Positions 56,646-64,000 of a stretch of DNA of 64,000 bases are shown one piece after another; position 1 is the first letter of the stretch; every line of letters starts with the position of its first letter. Under the pieces are notes generated by a model. That model was not told the origin of the DNA, searched no databases, and saw only the letters and a list, made by a program, of their open reading frames with translations. The position numbers were made by a program, and so were the translations under genes. The DNA comes from Acinetobacter sp. XH1741 (GTDB lineage Bacteria; Pseudomonadota; Gammaproteobacteria; Pseudomonadales; Moraxellaceae), in assembly GCF_041021895.1 (NCBI RefSeq), contig NZ_CP157428.1:372001-436000 (forward strand), written 5' to 3'.

Positions 56646-58010
56646 ATGTCAACTACCGTCATTATCCTAGCTGCAGGCAAAGGAACGCGAATGCGTTCAC
56701 AACTACCTAAAGTACTACAACCTTTAGCCGGTCGACCGCTACTAGGACATGTTATTAAGACAGCAAAACAACTATTAGCAAAAAATATCATTACCATTTA
56801 TGGACACGGCGGCGATCACGTAAAACAGACGTTTGCACAAGAAAATATTGAATGGGTTGAACAAGCAGAACAATTAGGTACAGGTCATGCTGTACAAATG
56901 ACTTTACCGGTGCTTCCTAAAGACGGTATTTCATTAATTCTATACGGTGATGTACCTTTAGTACGTCAAGCAACGCTTGAGCAACTTGTTGAAGTATCTA
57001 GTAAAACCGGTATTGGTATGATTACTTTACACGTCGATAACCCAACAGGTTATGGCCGTATTGTTCGCCAAGAAGGAAAAATTCAAGCGATTGTTGAACA
57101 TAAAGATGCAACAGATGCTCAGCGCCAAATTCAAGAAATCAACACAGGTATTTACTGTGTAAGCAATGCAAAACTTCATGAATGGTTGCCTAAGCTTTCT
57201 AATGAAAATGCGCAAGGCGAATACTATTTAACGGACATCGTTGCGATGGCGGTAGCAGATGGCTTAGAAATCGCCTCTATTCAGCCAGAACTTGCTTTTG
57301 AAGTTGAAGGGGTGAATGACCGCTTACAACTTGCAGCACTTGAACGTGAATTCCAACAACAGCAAGCAAAAGAACTTATGCAACAAGGCGTAACTTTTGC
57401 CGACCCTGCCCGTTTTGACTTACGTGGTTCTGTAAAAGTTGGACACGATGTTCGTATTGATGTGAATGTCATTATTGAAGGTGACTGCGAAATCGGTGAC
57501 TTTGTAGAAATCGGTGCGGGTTGTATTTTGAAAAATACAAAAATTGCAGCGGGAACTAAAATCCAAGCGTATAGCGTTTTTGATGGTGCAGTTGTTGGTG
57601 AGAACACCCAGATTGGCCCATTTGCACGCTTACGCCCAGGCGCTAAATTGGCGAACGAAGTCCACATTGGTAACTTCGTTGAAGTCAAAAACACAACTAT
57701 CGGTCTTGGCAGTAAAGCCAACCATTTCACCTACTTAGGTGATGCCGAGATCGGTGCGGACTCAAATATTGGGGCAGGTACAATTACCTGCAATTATGAT
57801 GGTGCAAATAAACACAAAACCACTATTGGCGATGCAGTCTTTATCGGTTCTAATAGCTCGCTGGTTGCGCCTGTGACTATTGGAAATGGAGCAACAGTCG
57901 GTGCGGGTTCTGTGATTACGAAAGATGTGGCTGAACAAAGTCTCTCCTTTGAACGTGCTCAACAAATTTCTAAAGCAAATTATCAACGTCCCCAAAAGCG
58001 TGAAAAATAA
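56646..58010 (+). CDS. glmU: Bifunctional UDP-GlcNAc pyrophosphorylase/glucosamine-1-phosphate acetyltransferase
   Basis: GlmU acetylates glucosamine-1-phosphate and transfers UMP to give UDP-GlcNAc for cell wall and lipopolysaccharide. The 454-residue protein has the pyrophosphorylase motif [22 protein letters not shown] at residues 8-29 (in parts). It is followed by left-handed beta-helix hexapeptides (such as [13 protein letters not shown] and the acetyltransferase segment [15 protein letters not shown]). It is 8 bp after pgpA and 12 bp before glmS, pairing consecutive steps. Confidence 0.98.
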   Translation: MSTTVIILAAGKGTRMRSQLPKVLQPLAGRPLLGHVIKTAKQLLAKNIITIYGHGGDHVKQTFAQENIEWVEQAEQLGTGHAVQMTLPVLPKDGISLILYGDVPLVRQATLEQLVEVSSKTGIGMITLHVDNPTGYGRIVRQEGKIQAIVEHKDATDAQRQIQEINTGIYCVSNAKLHEWLPKLSNENAQGEYYLTDIVAMAVADGLEIASIQPELAFEVEGVNDRLQLAALEREFQQQQAKELMQQGVTFADPARFDLRGSVKVGHDVRIDVNVIIEGDCEIGDFVEIGAGCILKNTKIAAGTKIQAYSVFDGAVVGENTQIGPFARLRPGAKLANEVHIGNFVEVKNTTIGLGSKANHFTYLGDAEIGADSNIGAGTITCNYDGANKHKTTIGDAVFIGSNSSLVAPVTIGNGATVGAGSVITKDVAEQSLSFERAQQISKANYQRPQKREK

Positions 58011-58022
58011 GAGGATTGAATT

Positions 58023-59861
58023 ATGTGTGGTATCGTCGGAGGCGTTGCAGAGCGTTGTGTAACCGAGATTTTAATCGAAGGTTTAAAACGTCTTGAATAT
58101 CGCGGTTATGATTCAGCGGGCGTTGCTTTACTGAATAATCAACAAGTTTTACGTGAGCGCCGTGTAGGTAAGGTGATTAACCTTGCCGATGCAGTTGCTG
58201 ACCAGCAGCTTACTGGGGTAGTTGGTATTGCTCATACACGTTGGGCAACACATGGTAAACCAACTGAAAATAATGCTCACCCGCACATGTCGGGCAAAGT
58301 GGCAGTCGTTCACAACGGTATTATCGAAAACTATCAAGAGCTTAAAGATGACCTTCAAGCTTTAGGATATGTATTTACCTCTCAAACAGATACAGAAGTT
58401 GTTGCTCACTTAGTTGCTGAAGCACTAAAAAGCACTGACAGCTTACTTGAAGCAGTAGAATCTGTTGTTCCTCAGCTTAAAGGTGCATACGCACTGGGTA
58501 TTATCCATAGCGATTACCCAGATGAGTTAATCACTGTACGTGAAGGTTCACCACTCGTGATTGGTGTAGGTATTGGTGAGAACTTTATTAGTTCAGACCA
58601 ACTTGCGCTTTTACCTGTGACTAACCGTTTTATGTATTTAGAAGAAGGTGATATTGCTCGCCTGACTCGTACTTCAATTGAAGTATTTGCAAACGGTCAA
58701 CTTGTTGAACGTCCAGTGAAAGAGCTTGATGCAACAGTAAGTAATGCTTCAAAAGGTGAATTTAAGCACTACATGCTCAAAGAAATTTATGAGCAACCAG
58801 AAGCAATCAAACAAACGATTTCTCAAGCACTTGACGGCAACAGCTTACGCGCAGATTTCTTGCAAGATGCCAATGCAGATTTCAGCAAAATTCAAAGCGT
58901 ACAAATCATTGCGTGTGGTACAAGTTACCACTCAGGTATGATCGCGAAATATTGGTTTGAACAACTCATTGGCGTGCCATGCCAAGTGGAAATCGCGAGT
59001 GAATTCCGCTATCGCACACCTGTAATTGTTGAAAACACGCTCTATGTTTGTATTTCTCAATCAGGTGAAACAGCCGATACTTTAGCTGCATTACGTGAAA
59101 CGCAAAAACGTGCCAAAGCAAACAAGCTCAGCATTCAGACTTTAACCATCTGTAACGTTGCAACGTCTTCAATGGTACGTGAAACTGATCACCACTTATT
59201 GACCCTTGCTGGGCCTGAAATTGGTGTTGCATCAACTAAAGCGTTCACGACTCAGCTTGCTGCGCTCATGCTACTCGTTCTCAAAATTGGACAAGTAAAA
59301 CAGCGTATTAGCAATGCAATGATTGAAGAGCTTGCTCGTGAATTATGGCACAGCCCGAAAGTTATTCTTGATACGCTTAAAAATGATGATGAAATTTTAC
59401 GTTTATCAGAATTGTTCGTTGAAAAACAACACTGTTTATTCTTAGGCCGTGGTACACACTATCCAATCGCATTGGAAGGTGCATTAAAGCTTAAAGAAAT
59501 TTCATATATTCACGCAGAAGGTTATGCGGCTGGTGAGTTAAAACATGGGCCATTGGCACTTGTTGATAACGAAATGCCAATCGTTATTCTTGCTCCAAAT
59601 GATGAAATGCTTGATAAGCTTAAGTCGAATATGGAAGAAGTTCAGGCGCGTGGTGGTGAGTTATTCGTTTTCGCTGATGAAAATAGCGGCGTAGTCGAAA
59701 AAGATCGTCAACACGTTGTACAAATTCCGGCAGTAAACGAATGGCTTGCTCCAATCATTTATAGCGTACCAGTTCAGTTGTTGTCTTATCACGTTGCTGT
59801 ATTACGTGGTACAGACGTTGACCAGCCACGTAACTTGGCGAAGTCAGTAACTGTAGAGTAA
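58023..59861 (+). CDS. glmS: Glucosamine-fructose-6-phosphate aminotransferase
   Basis: GlmS makes glucosamine-6-phosphate from fructose-6-phosphate and glutamine, the entry to amino-sugar synthesis. The 612-residue protein starts MCGIVGGV with the catalytic Cys1. It has the glutaminase motif THTRWATHG-type (AHTRWATHGKP), two SIS domains (CGTSYHSGM; GRGTHYPIALEGALKLKE), and ends NLAKSVTVE. The last codons form the conserved TnsD recognition region of attTn7. It ends the long riboflavin-to-GlmS run. Confidence 0.98.
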   Translation: MCGIVGGVAERCVTEILIEGLKRLEYRGYDSAGVALLNNQQVLRERRVGKVINLADAVADQQLTGVVGIAHTRWATHGKPTENNAHPHMSGKVAVVHNGIIENYQELKDDLQALGYVFTSQTDTEVVAHLVAEALKSTDSLLEAVESVVPQLKGAYALGIIHSDYPDELITVREGSPLVIGVGIGENFISSDQLALLPVTNRFMYLEEGDIARLTRTSIEVFANGQLVERPVKELDATVSNASKGEFKHYMLKEIYEQPEAIKQTISQALDGNSLRADFLQDANADFSKIQSVQIIACGTSYHSGMIAKYWFEQLIGVPCQVEIASEFRYRTPVIVENTLYVCISQSGETADTLAALRETQKRAKANKLSIQTLTICNVATSSMVRETDHHLLTLAGPEIGVASTKAFTTQLAALMLLVLKIGQVKQRISNAMIEELARELWHSPKVILDTLKNDDEILRLSELFVEKQHCLFLGRGTHYPIALEGALKLKEISYIHAEGYAAGELKHGPLALVDNEMPIVILAPNDEMLDKLKSNMEEVQARGGELFVFADENSGVVEKDRQHVVQIPAVNEWLAPIIYSVPVQLLSYHVAVLRGTDVDQPRNLAKSVTVE

Positions 59862-59890
59862 TTCAAAAAGATCATTATTACGGCATCACC
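59832..59890 (+). other. attTn7 site region at the end of glmS
   Basis: The last glmS codons, read by TnsD in the Tn7 family, are conserved, and the usual insertion point lies about 25 bp after the stop (near 59885). No Tn7 end sequence is visible there and the glmS terminator is intact. The region is therefore an unoccupied Tn7 point, even though accessory genes begin about 600 bp further on. Confidence 0.6.
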
Positions 59891-59910
59891 TGCTTTAATA
59901 ATTGATTGAT

Positions 59911-59946
59911 TAAGCCCGATATGTAACGCATATCGGGCTTTTTTAT
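59911..59946 (+). terminator. Terminator of glmS
   Basis: AAGCCCGATATG-TAACG-CATATCGGGCTT is followed by a T run; it is a long perfect stem. Confidence 0.93.
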
Positions 59947-60490
59947 TGCTTGATTCAAAGGATTGATAAAAAATTGGAAAGCAATCCTAGATAGGTAGCC
60001 GAAGTCAGTTTCTAGTTTAATAATTAAAATATTGTGATATTAGAGGTTGATTCTTCTGATAATAAGAAACCACTTCCACTCGTGTTTTATTGCTTAAAAA
60101 ATAGAAAATATATGATTATGAATTAAAAGGATGGATGGGATGTTTAACTAATATCACTCTAAATTATATTACTAATTAATCCACCACAGTGAAAAAGTTA
60201 AAGAATTTTAGTTCAAGCAAAAAAAGATATTTATGATATTAATGTTCAAATCTATTTTGGTAAAAGCAACCTCAAAAACTCTTTTCAGTCTCTTGACCTA
60301 ATATTATAAATGGCAGGAAAAATTGAAAAATACGGCCTCATTACATCTGATTTTAAAATTATATAAATTTTTCAGCGTATCTTTTCTTATTTTAAAAGAC
60401 ATCTAACAAACATTAAGTTATTATCATATAACAAGAAAAAGTATCCATATTAGATACGTACCTCATAATTCTGATTATTTAAGGTTTAAT
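59947..60490. other. Gene-free AT-rich edge of the accessory region
   Basis: These 544 bases are very AT-rich and hold no supported gene. A start-less frame of about 35 codons at roughly 60207-60308 reads KKDIYDINVQIYFGKSNLK and could be a gene remnant. The inverted repeat GTATC-N7-GATAC at 60441-60457 precedes the next gene by about 35 bp and may be an operator or promoter element. Confidence 0.55.
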
Positions 60491-63436
60491 ATGTCTGTAA
60501 AATCTTTTAACTTTAGAGCTAGAGCTCGTACTATTGAGCACTTAGGTAAAGGACAAATTGCAGACTGCCCCACGGCTGTTAGTGAGCTTTGGAAAAATGC
60601 TTATGATGCTTATGCAAGAGATGTTGCATTATTTACTGTAGATGCCGATTATCCTTGCGGTGCATTAATCGATAATGGTTGTGGTATGTCACCAGAGCAA
60701 ATTATTGATAACTGGCTAATTGTTGGTACTGAATCCAAAAGTAAGAAAAAAGCTCTAAGTGAAAAAGATCGTTTTGGTATCTCAATACGTCAAACACAAG
60801 GCGAAAAAGGAATTGGTCGGCTCTCCGCAGCATTTTTAGCAAACGTCACTTTCCTTGTAACCAAAAAGTTAAATGGCTCTTTTACATCTCTTCTTGTGGA
60901 TTGGCGGTTATTTGAAAATCCATATCTTTCATTTGAAGATATCAGTATTCCCTTCTTGGAGTTCGATACGATTAATGAAATCACAATTGCATTTGATTTA
61001 CTAAAAGAAGAACTCATCAAAAATGTTGAATTTGAAGATAAAGGCTCAATAAAGCAAAGAGCATGGGATCGTTTTTCTGATGATGAACTAGAAGAAAGTA
61101 ATTCCCGTGATATTGTTACAACACAGGATCAAATTCTCTATTTTTGTCGACATTCTGTCTTAGATGAAAGAGCAATTACTCCTTGGAAAGAAATACTAAA
61201 TAAAGTTTCTGAAAAAGATGGTGGACAACACGGAACAGCTTTATTTTTACTTGATTTAAGAAGAGATTTAACATTATTAACTAATCAAGAAAACTTAGGT
61301 ACTCAAAACCACGAATTCATTGCAACTCAACGTGACTTAGTTGATACATTAAGAGCTTTTACAAACCCATATGTTGAAAAAGATCAAAATTTCTCTTACG
61401 AAATTTTTACGATTAAAAAAAATAATTCCTCAAAGCCAATATTAACTGAGCAAGAGGTTTTTGGGCTTTCAGAATTTTCATCGCTTGAACATATAGTAAT
61501 TGGAGAATTTGATGAAAAAGGCTGGTTTAAAGGCAATGTAAAAGCTTTTGGTCAAGATAAAGGGGAAATATCAATTGCTCCAAATATCAGTATTAATCCT
61601 AAATCTGGTATTGGTAGTTTTAAATTTCAACTTGGTTCTTTCGAATTTAACCAAAATATAAGTTCACTTGATAAGAATCAAATCGATGTATTAGATGAAC
61701 AAGGAGATAAATATGGTGGACTTCTAATCTTTAGAGATAATTTACGTGTACTCCCTTATGGTCGTCTAGATAATGATTTTTTTGAAATTGAAGCCCGTCG
61801 TACTAAACATGCAGGTACATACTATTTTTCTAATCGCCGAACGTTTGGTTATATTGGCATTACGCATCAGAATAACAAAGAGCTTAAAGATAAATCTGGT
61901 CGAGAAGGTTTTATTAGAAACTCCGCGGCAATCCAATTAAAAATATTAGTTTCAGACCTTTTAATTGCGTTAGCAAATCGATATTTTGGTTCTAAGTCTG
62001 AACAACGCCAAGAGTTACTTCTAGAAAAGCAAAATAAAGAGCTTAGAAAAGATGCACAAACACAAGCTAGAAAAGCTTCTCAAAAAAGCTTCAAAGATGC
62101 TTTAAAAAGCCAAACACCAAAATTAGATGATTCTTTATCAATAGCCAAAGATCTAAAAGATAGTATCGAAAATGTAGATAAACTTAGTGCCGATGAACTA
62201 CAAAAAGTTGATCAGCAAGTCTCAAAACTTGAAGTGATCCGGACTGAAATTAAAACGCCTACCAAACCACCCAAGCTAGGAATTCATGAAGAAAAGTATA
62301 GGGAATATCGTGATAAATATAACGAATTCTCAGCTTATGTTATTCAGTTAAAAACTGTTGTTAATAAGATGGAGTCAGAATTAAATAAATTAGCTCCTCA
62401 ACAGACAGCCAAGAAATTATTTGATAAAAACCAAGCTATTCTAAATTCTAAATTAAATAAATATCTTTCAGTCATTGAAGCTAAGATTGATGTACTTCAT
62501 TCGACTTGGAAAAAAGATATTAGTGAAGATAGAAGCTCATACTACAGTCAAGCAATAAGTATTGTTGAAAGTGTTGAAGACTCCTCTCATTTAGAAAATG
62601 CCCTAAACAATCTAGATATTATCTATCTACAGTTAGTAGAGGCCTATACATTTAAATATGATGCAATTTTAAAAACATTAGAAAAAATATCTGACGGCAT
62701 TAACTTAGATTCAGCATTTTCAATAGCAGAAGAAGAACGATCAGATATTGAAGAAAAAATGCGAACAATCAATGCGGTCGCACAACTTGGAATTAGTGTA
62801 GAAATTTTATCTCATGAGCTTGAAGAAATAGATTCATTGGTCACTCGTGGATTAAATTCATTGCCAAGTGATGTAAAAGAACATCCTGGTTTCAAATTAG
62901 CGTACGACTCTCATAAAGCACTCACAAGCCAAATTCGCTTCCTTTCCCCATTAAAAATTTCTGGCTATCAAGCCCGCCAGACAATTACTGGTAAAAATAT
63001 CGAAGCCCATATTGAGCAGTTCTATCGTGATCGTTTTGAAAGACAACGTATTAATTTTGAAGTAACTGAAGCCTTTAGATCTTTAAAAATTAGTGACCTT
63101 CCTTCACGCATCTACCCAGTATTCATTAATTTGATTAACAATGCGATGTATTGGGTTGCATTAGTTGAGGACAGAAAAATTAAAATTGATTTAATTGATG
63201 ATCTCGTTGTGATTGCAAACTCAGGGCCAAAAGTTGATGAAGATGATGTTCAAAGACTGTTTGATCTTTTCTACACAAAACGAGCGAATGGACGTGGTGT
63301 AGGACTTTACTTATGTCGTGAGAACTTAGCTGTAGCGCATCACAAAATTTGGTATGCCGAACAACATAATGACGACCCTTTCATATTCGAAGAGGGCGCT
63401 AACTTTATTATTAAATTTAATGGATTGGAGAAATAA
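60491..63436 (+). CDS. Large protein with MORC-like and histidine-kinase-like ATPase modules
   Basis: The 981-residue protein has an N-terminal GHKL ATPase: ELWKNAYDA at 32-40, DNGCGM at 61-66 and GEKGIGR at 104-110. This pattern is of the MORC/Hsp90/MutL kind. A beta-rich transducer-like region follows, then a Lys/Glu-rich coiled coil at about 505-660. The C-terminal part looks like a histidine kinase: an H-box-like LSHELEE with His775, an N-box INLINNAMYW near 879-888, ANSGPKVDEDD, and RGVGLYL near 935. There is no membrane segment. An AAGG site precedes the ATG. A receiver gene follows after 2 bp. The function is unknown; defence or signalling is inferred. Confidence 0.85.
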   Translation: MSVKSFNFRARARTIEHLGKGQIADCPTAVSELWKNAYDAYARDVALFTVDADYPCGALIDNGCGMSPEQIIDNWLIVGTESKSKKKALSEKDRFGISIRQTQGEKGIGRLSAAFLANVTFLVTKKLNGSFTSLLVDWRLFENPYLSFEDISIPFLEFDTINEITIAFDLLKEELIKNVEFEDKGSIKQRAWDRFSDDELEESNSRDIVTTQDQILYFCRHSVLDERAITPWKEILNKVSEKDGGQHGTALFLLDLRRDLTLLTNQENLGTQNHEFIATQRDLVDTLRAFTNPYVEKDQNFSYEIFTIKKNNSSKPILTEQEVFGLSEFSSLEHIVIGEFDEKGWFKGNVKAFGQDKGEISIAPNISINPKSGIGSFKFQLGSFEFNQNISSLDKNQIDVLDEQGDKYGGLLIFRDNLRVLPYGRLDNDFFEIEARRTKHAGTYYFSNRRTFGYIGITHQNNKELKDKSGREGFIRNSAAIQLKILVSDLLIALANRYFGSKSEQRQELLLEKQNKELRKDAQTQARKASQKSFKDALKSQTPKLDDSLSIAKDLKDSIENVDKLSADELQKVDQQVSKLEVIRTEIKTPTKPPKLGIHEEKYREYRDKYNEFSAYVIQLKTVVNKMESELNKLAPQQTAKKLFDKNQAILNSKLNKYLSVIEAKIDVLHSTWKKDISEDRSSYYSQAISIVESVEDSSHLENALNNLDIIYLQLVEAYTFKYDAILKTLEKISDGINLDSAFSIAEEERSDIEEKMRTINAVAQLGISVEILSHELEEIDSLVTRGLNSLPSDVKEHPGFKLAYDSHKALTSQIRFLSPLKISGYQARQTITGKNIEAHIEQFYRDRFERQRINFEVTEAFRSLKISDLPSRIYPVFINLINNAMYWVALVEDRKIKIDLIDDLVVIANSGPKVDEDDVQRLFDLFYTKRANGRGVGLYLCRENLAVAHHKIWYAEQHNDDPFIFEEGANFIIKFNGLEK

Positions 63437-63438
63437 TT

Positions 63439-64000
63439 GTGACTGTTGCACTAAATTACGCGAGTTTAGTTACTCAAACATTTTGTGATAATGCTATACG
63501 CAGTGTAATGATGATAGATGATGAATTTTTATCATATCCCGCTTTAATTGAGGGATTAAAGAGTAAACAAGTTTTAGCTACTAAATTAGTAGAAAATTCC
63601 TCAAGAGCCGCTGAGTTAGAAAAATTTTTTCAATCAAAAAATATTCTTTGTGATATCGACAACTCAGCTGAACATGCACAATGGGATAAAATTCGGAAGT
63701 CTGATCTTATAATTATCGATTATCACCTCGAAAATGATAGTCCTAAAAAGACCTTAGAAATTCTAAATGATTTACAAACCTCTCAGCATATGAACTTAGC
63801 GGTGGTCTACACAAATGAACCATTAGAAACGGTTTGGAAACAGATCGCTTCATCTCTCGTGAAAAAACATAAAACATCAGATGTTCTATTAGAACTGGAC
63901 ATAGATGAATTAGATGAGATTTGGGAAAAAATAATATTAGATGATACTTATAACCTTTCAAACGATGAAATTTCTGAGTATTTGAATACCAAGCTTCCCC
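63439..64000 (+). CDS. Receiver-domain protein, partial at the window end
   Basis: The 187 visible codons contain a receiver-like domain: acidic pair in VMMIDDEF (Asp27, Asp28), a likely phospho-acceptor Asp94 in DLIIIDYHLEND, and the Thr region VVYTNEP. The insertion between the first acidic pair and Asp94 is longer than in standard receivers. The start is GTG at 63439 with GGAG in the end of the previous gene, so the two are translated together. The C-terminal part, where any effector or output domain would be, is beyond the window. Confidence 0.8.
   Translation, partial: MTVALNYASLVTQTFCDNAIRSVMMIDDEFLSYPALIEGLKSKQVLATKLVENSSRAAELEKFFQSKNILCDIDNSAEHAQWDKIRKSDLIIIDYHLENDSPKKTLEILNDLQTSQHMNLAVVYTNEPLETVWKQIASSLVKKHKTSDVLLELDIDELDEIWEKIILDDTYNLSNDEISEYLNTKLP

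Noticed and set aside
59862..59900. Tn7 insertion immediately after glmS
   Set aside because: No Tn7-type end sequence or transposase is visible and the glmS terminator downstream of the target point is intact.
60491..63436. Calling the large ATPase an ordinary sensor kinase
   Set aside because: It lacks membrane helices and a normal H-box and has a second, MORC-like ATPase at its N-terminus.

Overview
The window looks like chromosomal DNA of Acinetobacter, most likely the A. calcoaceticus-baumannii complex. Reasons are the low GC, the synteny blocks (pyrE beside crc; phoB-phoR; ribBA-ribH-nusB-thiL-pgpA-glmU-glmS), a long VgrG of the Acinetobacter type, and a PuuE/HpxO purine pathway. No tRNA, rRNA, CRISPR array or intact insertion sequence was seen.

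Layout. Positions 1-5 kb hold the end of a cell-wall cluster (murG, cut by the window edge), gshB, a small DUF1737 protein, a TonB-dependent siderophore receptor behind a clear Fur box, and pyrE. Positions 5-13 kb hold crc, then an intergenic stretch with a strong candidate CsrA/RsmA-sequestering small RNA (eight GGA motifs, GacA-like upstream site, intrinsic terminator). They continue with an ArsC-like protein, a DUF2147 secreted protein, an esterase, a diguanylate cyclase, and a leftward group of ankyrin protein, outer-membrane protein and dsbD, then an HPF-like protein. Positions 13.5-20.5 kb form a purine catabolic block: puuE, uraD, uraH, a urate/xanthine permease, a Tsx-like channel, hpxO, alc and allA. 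Together these would take urate to ureidoglycolate and on to glyoxylate plus urea.

Positions 20.7-24.7 kb hold parE-yqiA and a lipase-like hydrolase. Positions 24.8-32 kb are an AT-rich type VI secretion cassette on the minus strand. It holds a vgrG, a cargo protein with LysM, lysozyme-like and C39-like peptidase regions, and two small exported proteins that are the likely immunity proteins. Positions 32-52 kb are mostly housekeeping: dsbB, gshA, lipoprotein and DUF proteins, an aminotransferase, a MATE pump, a divergent SDR/TetR pair with a palindromic operator, phoB-phoR, a secreted lipase, psd with a rhodanese, pncB, dtd, an SCP2 protein, serB and a Smp-like protein. Positions 53.1-59.9 kb are the riboflavin/nusB/thiL/pgpA/glmU/glmS run.

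The most unusual part is downstream of glmS, the classic attTn7 hotspot. After about 630 bp of AT-rich non-coding DNA lies a 981-residue protein with two GHKL-type ATPase modules (MORC/Hsp90-like at the N-terminus, histidine-kinase-like at the C-terminus) joined by a long coiled coil. It is followed after 2 bp by a receiver-domain protein that runs off the window. This has the look of a two-component-like accessory system, plausibly anti-phage defence. The effector part of the second gene is not visible here.
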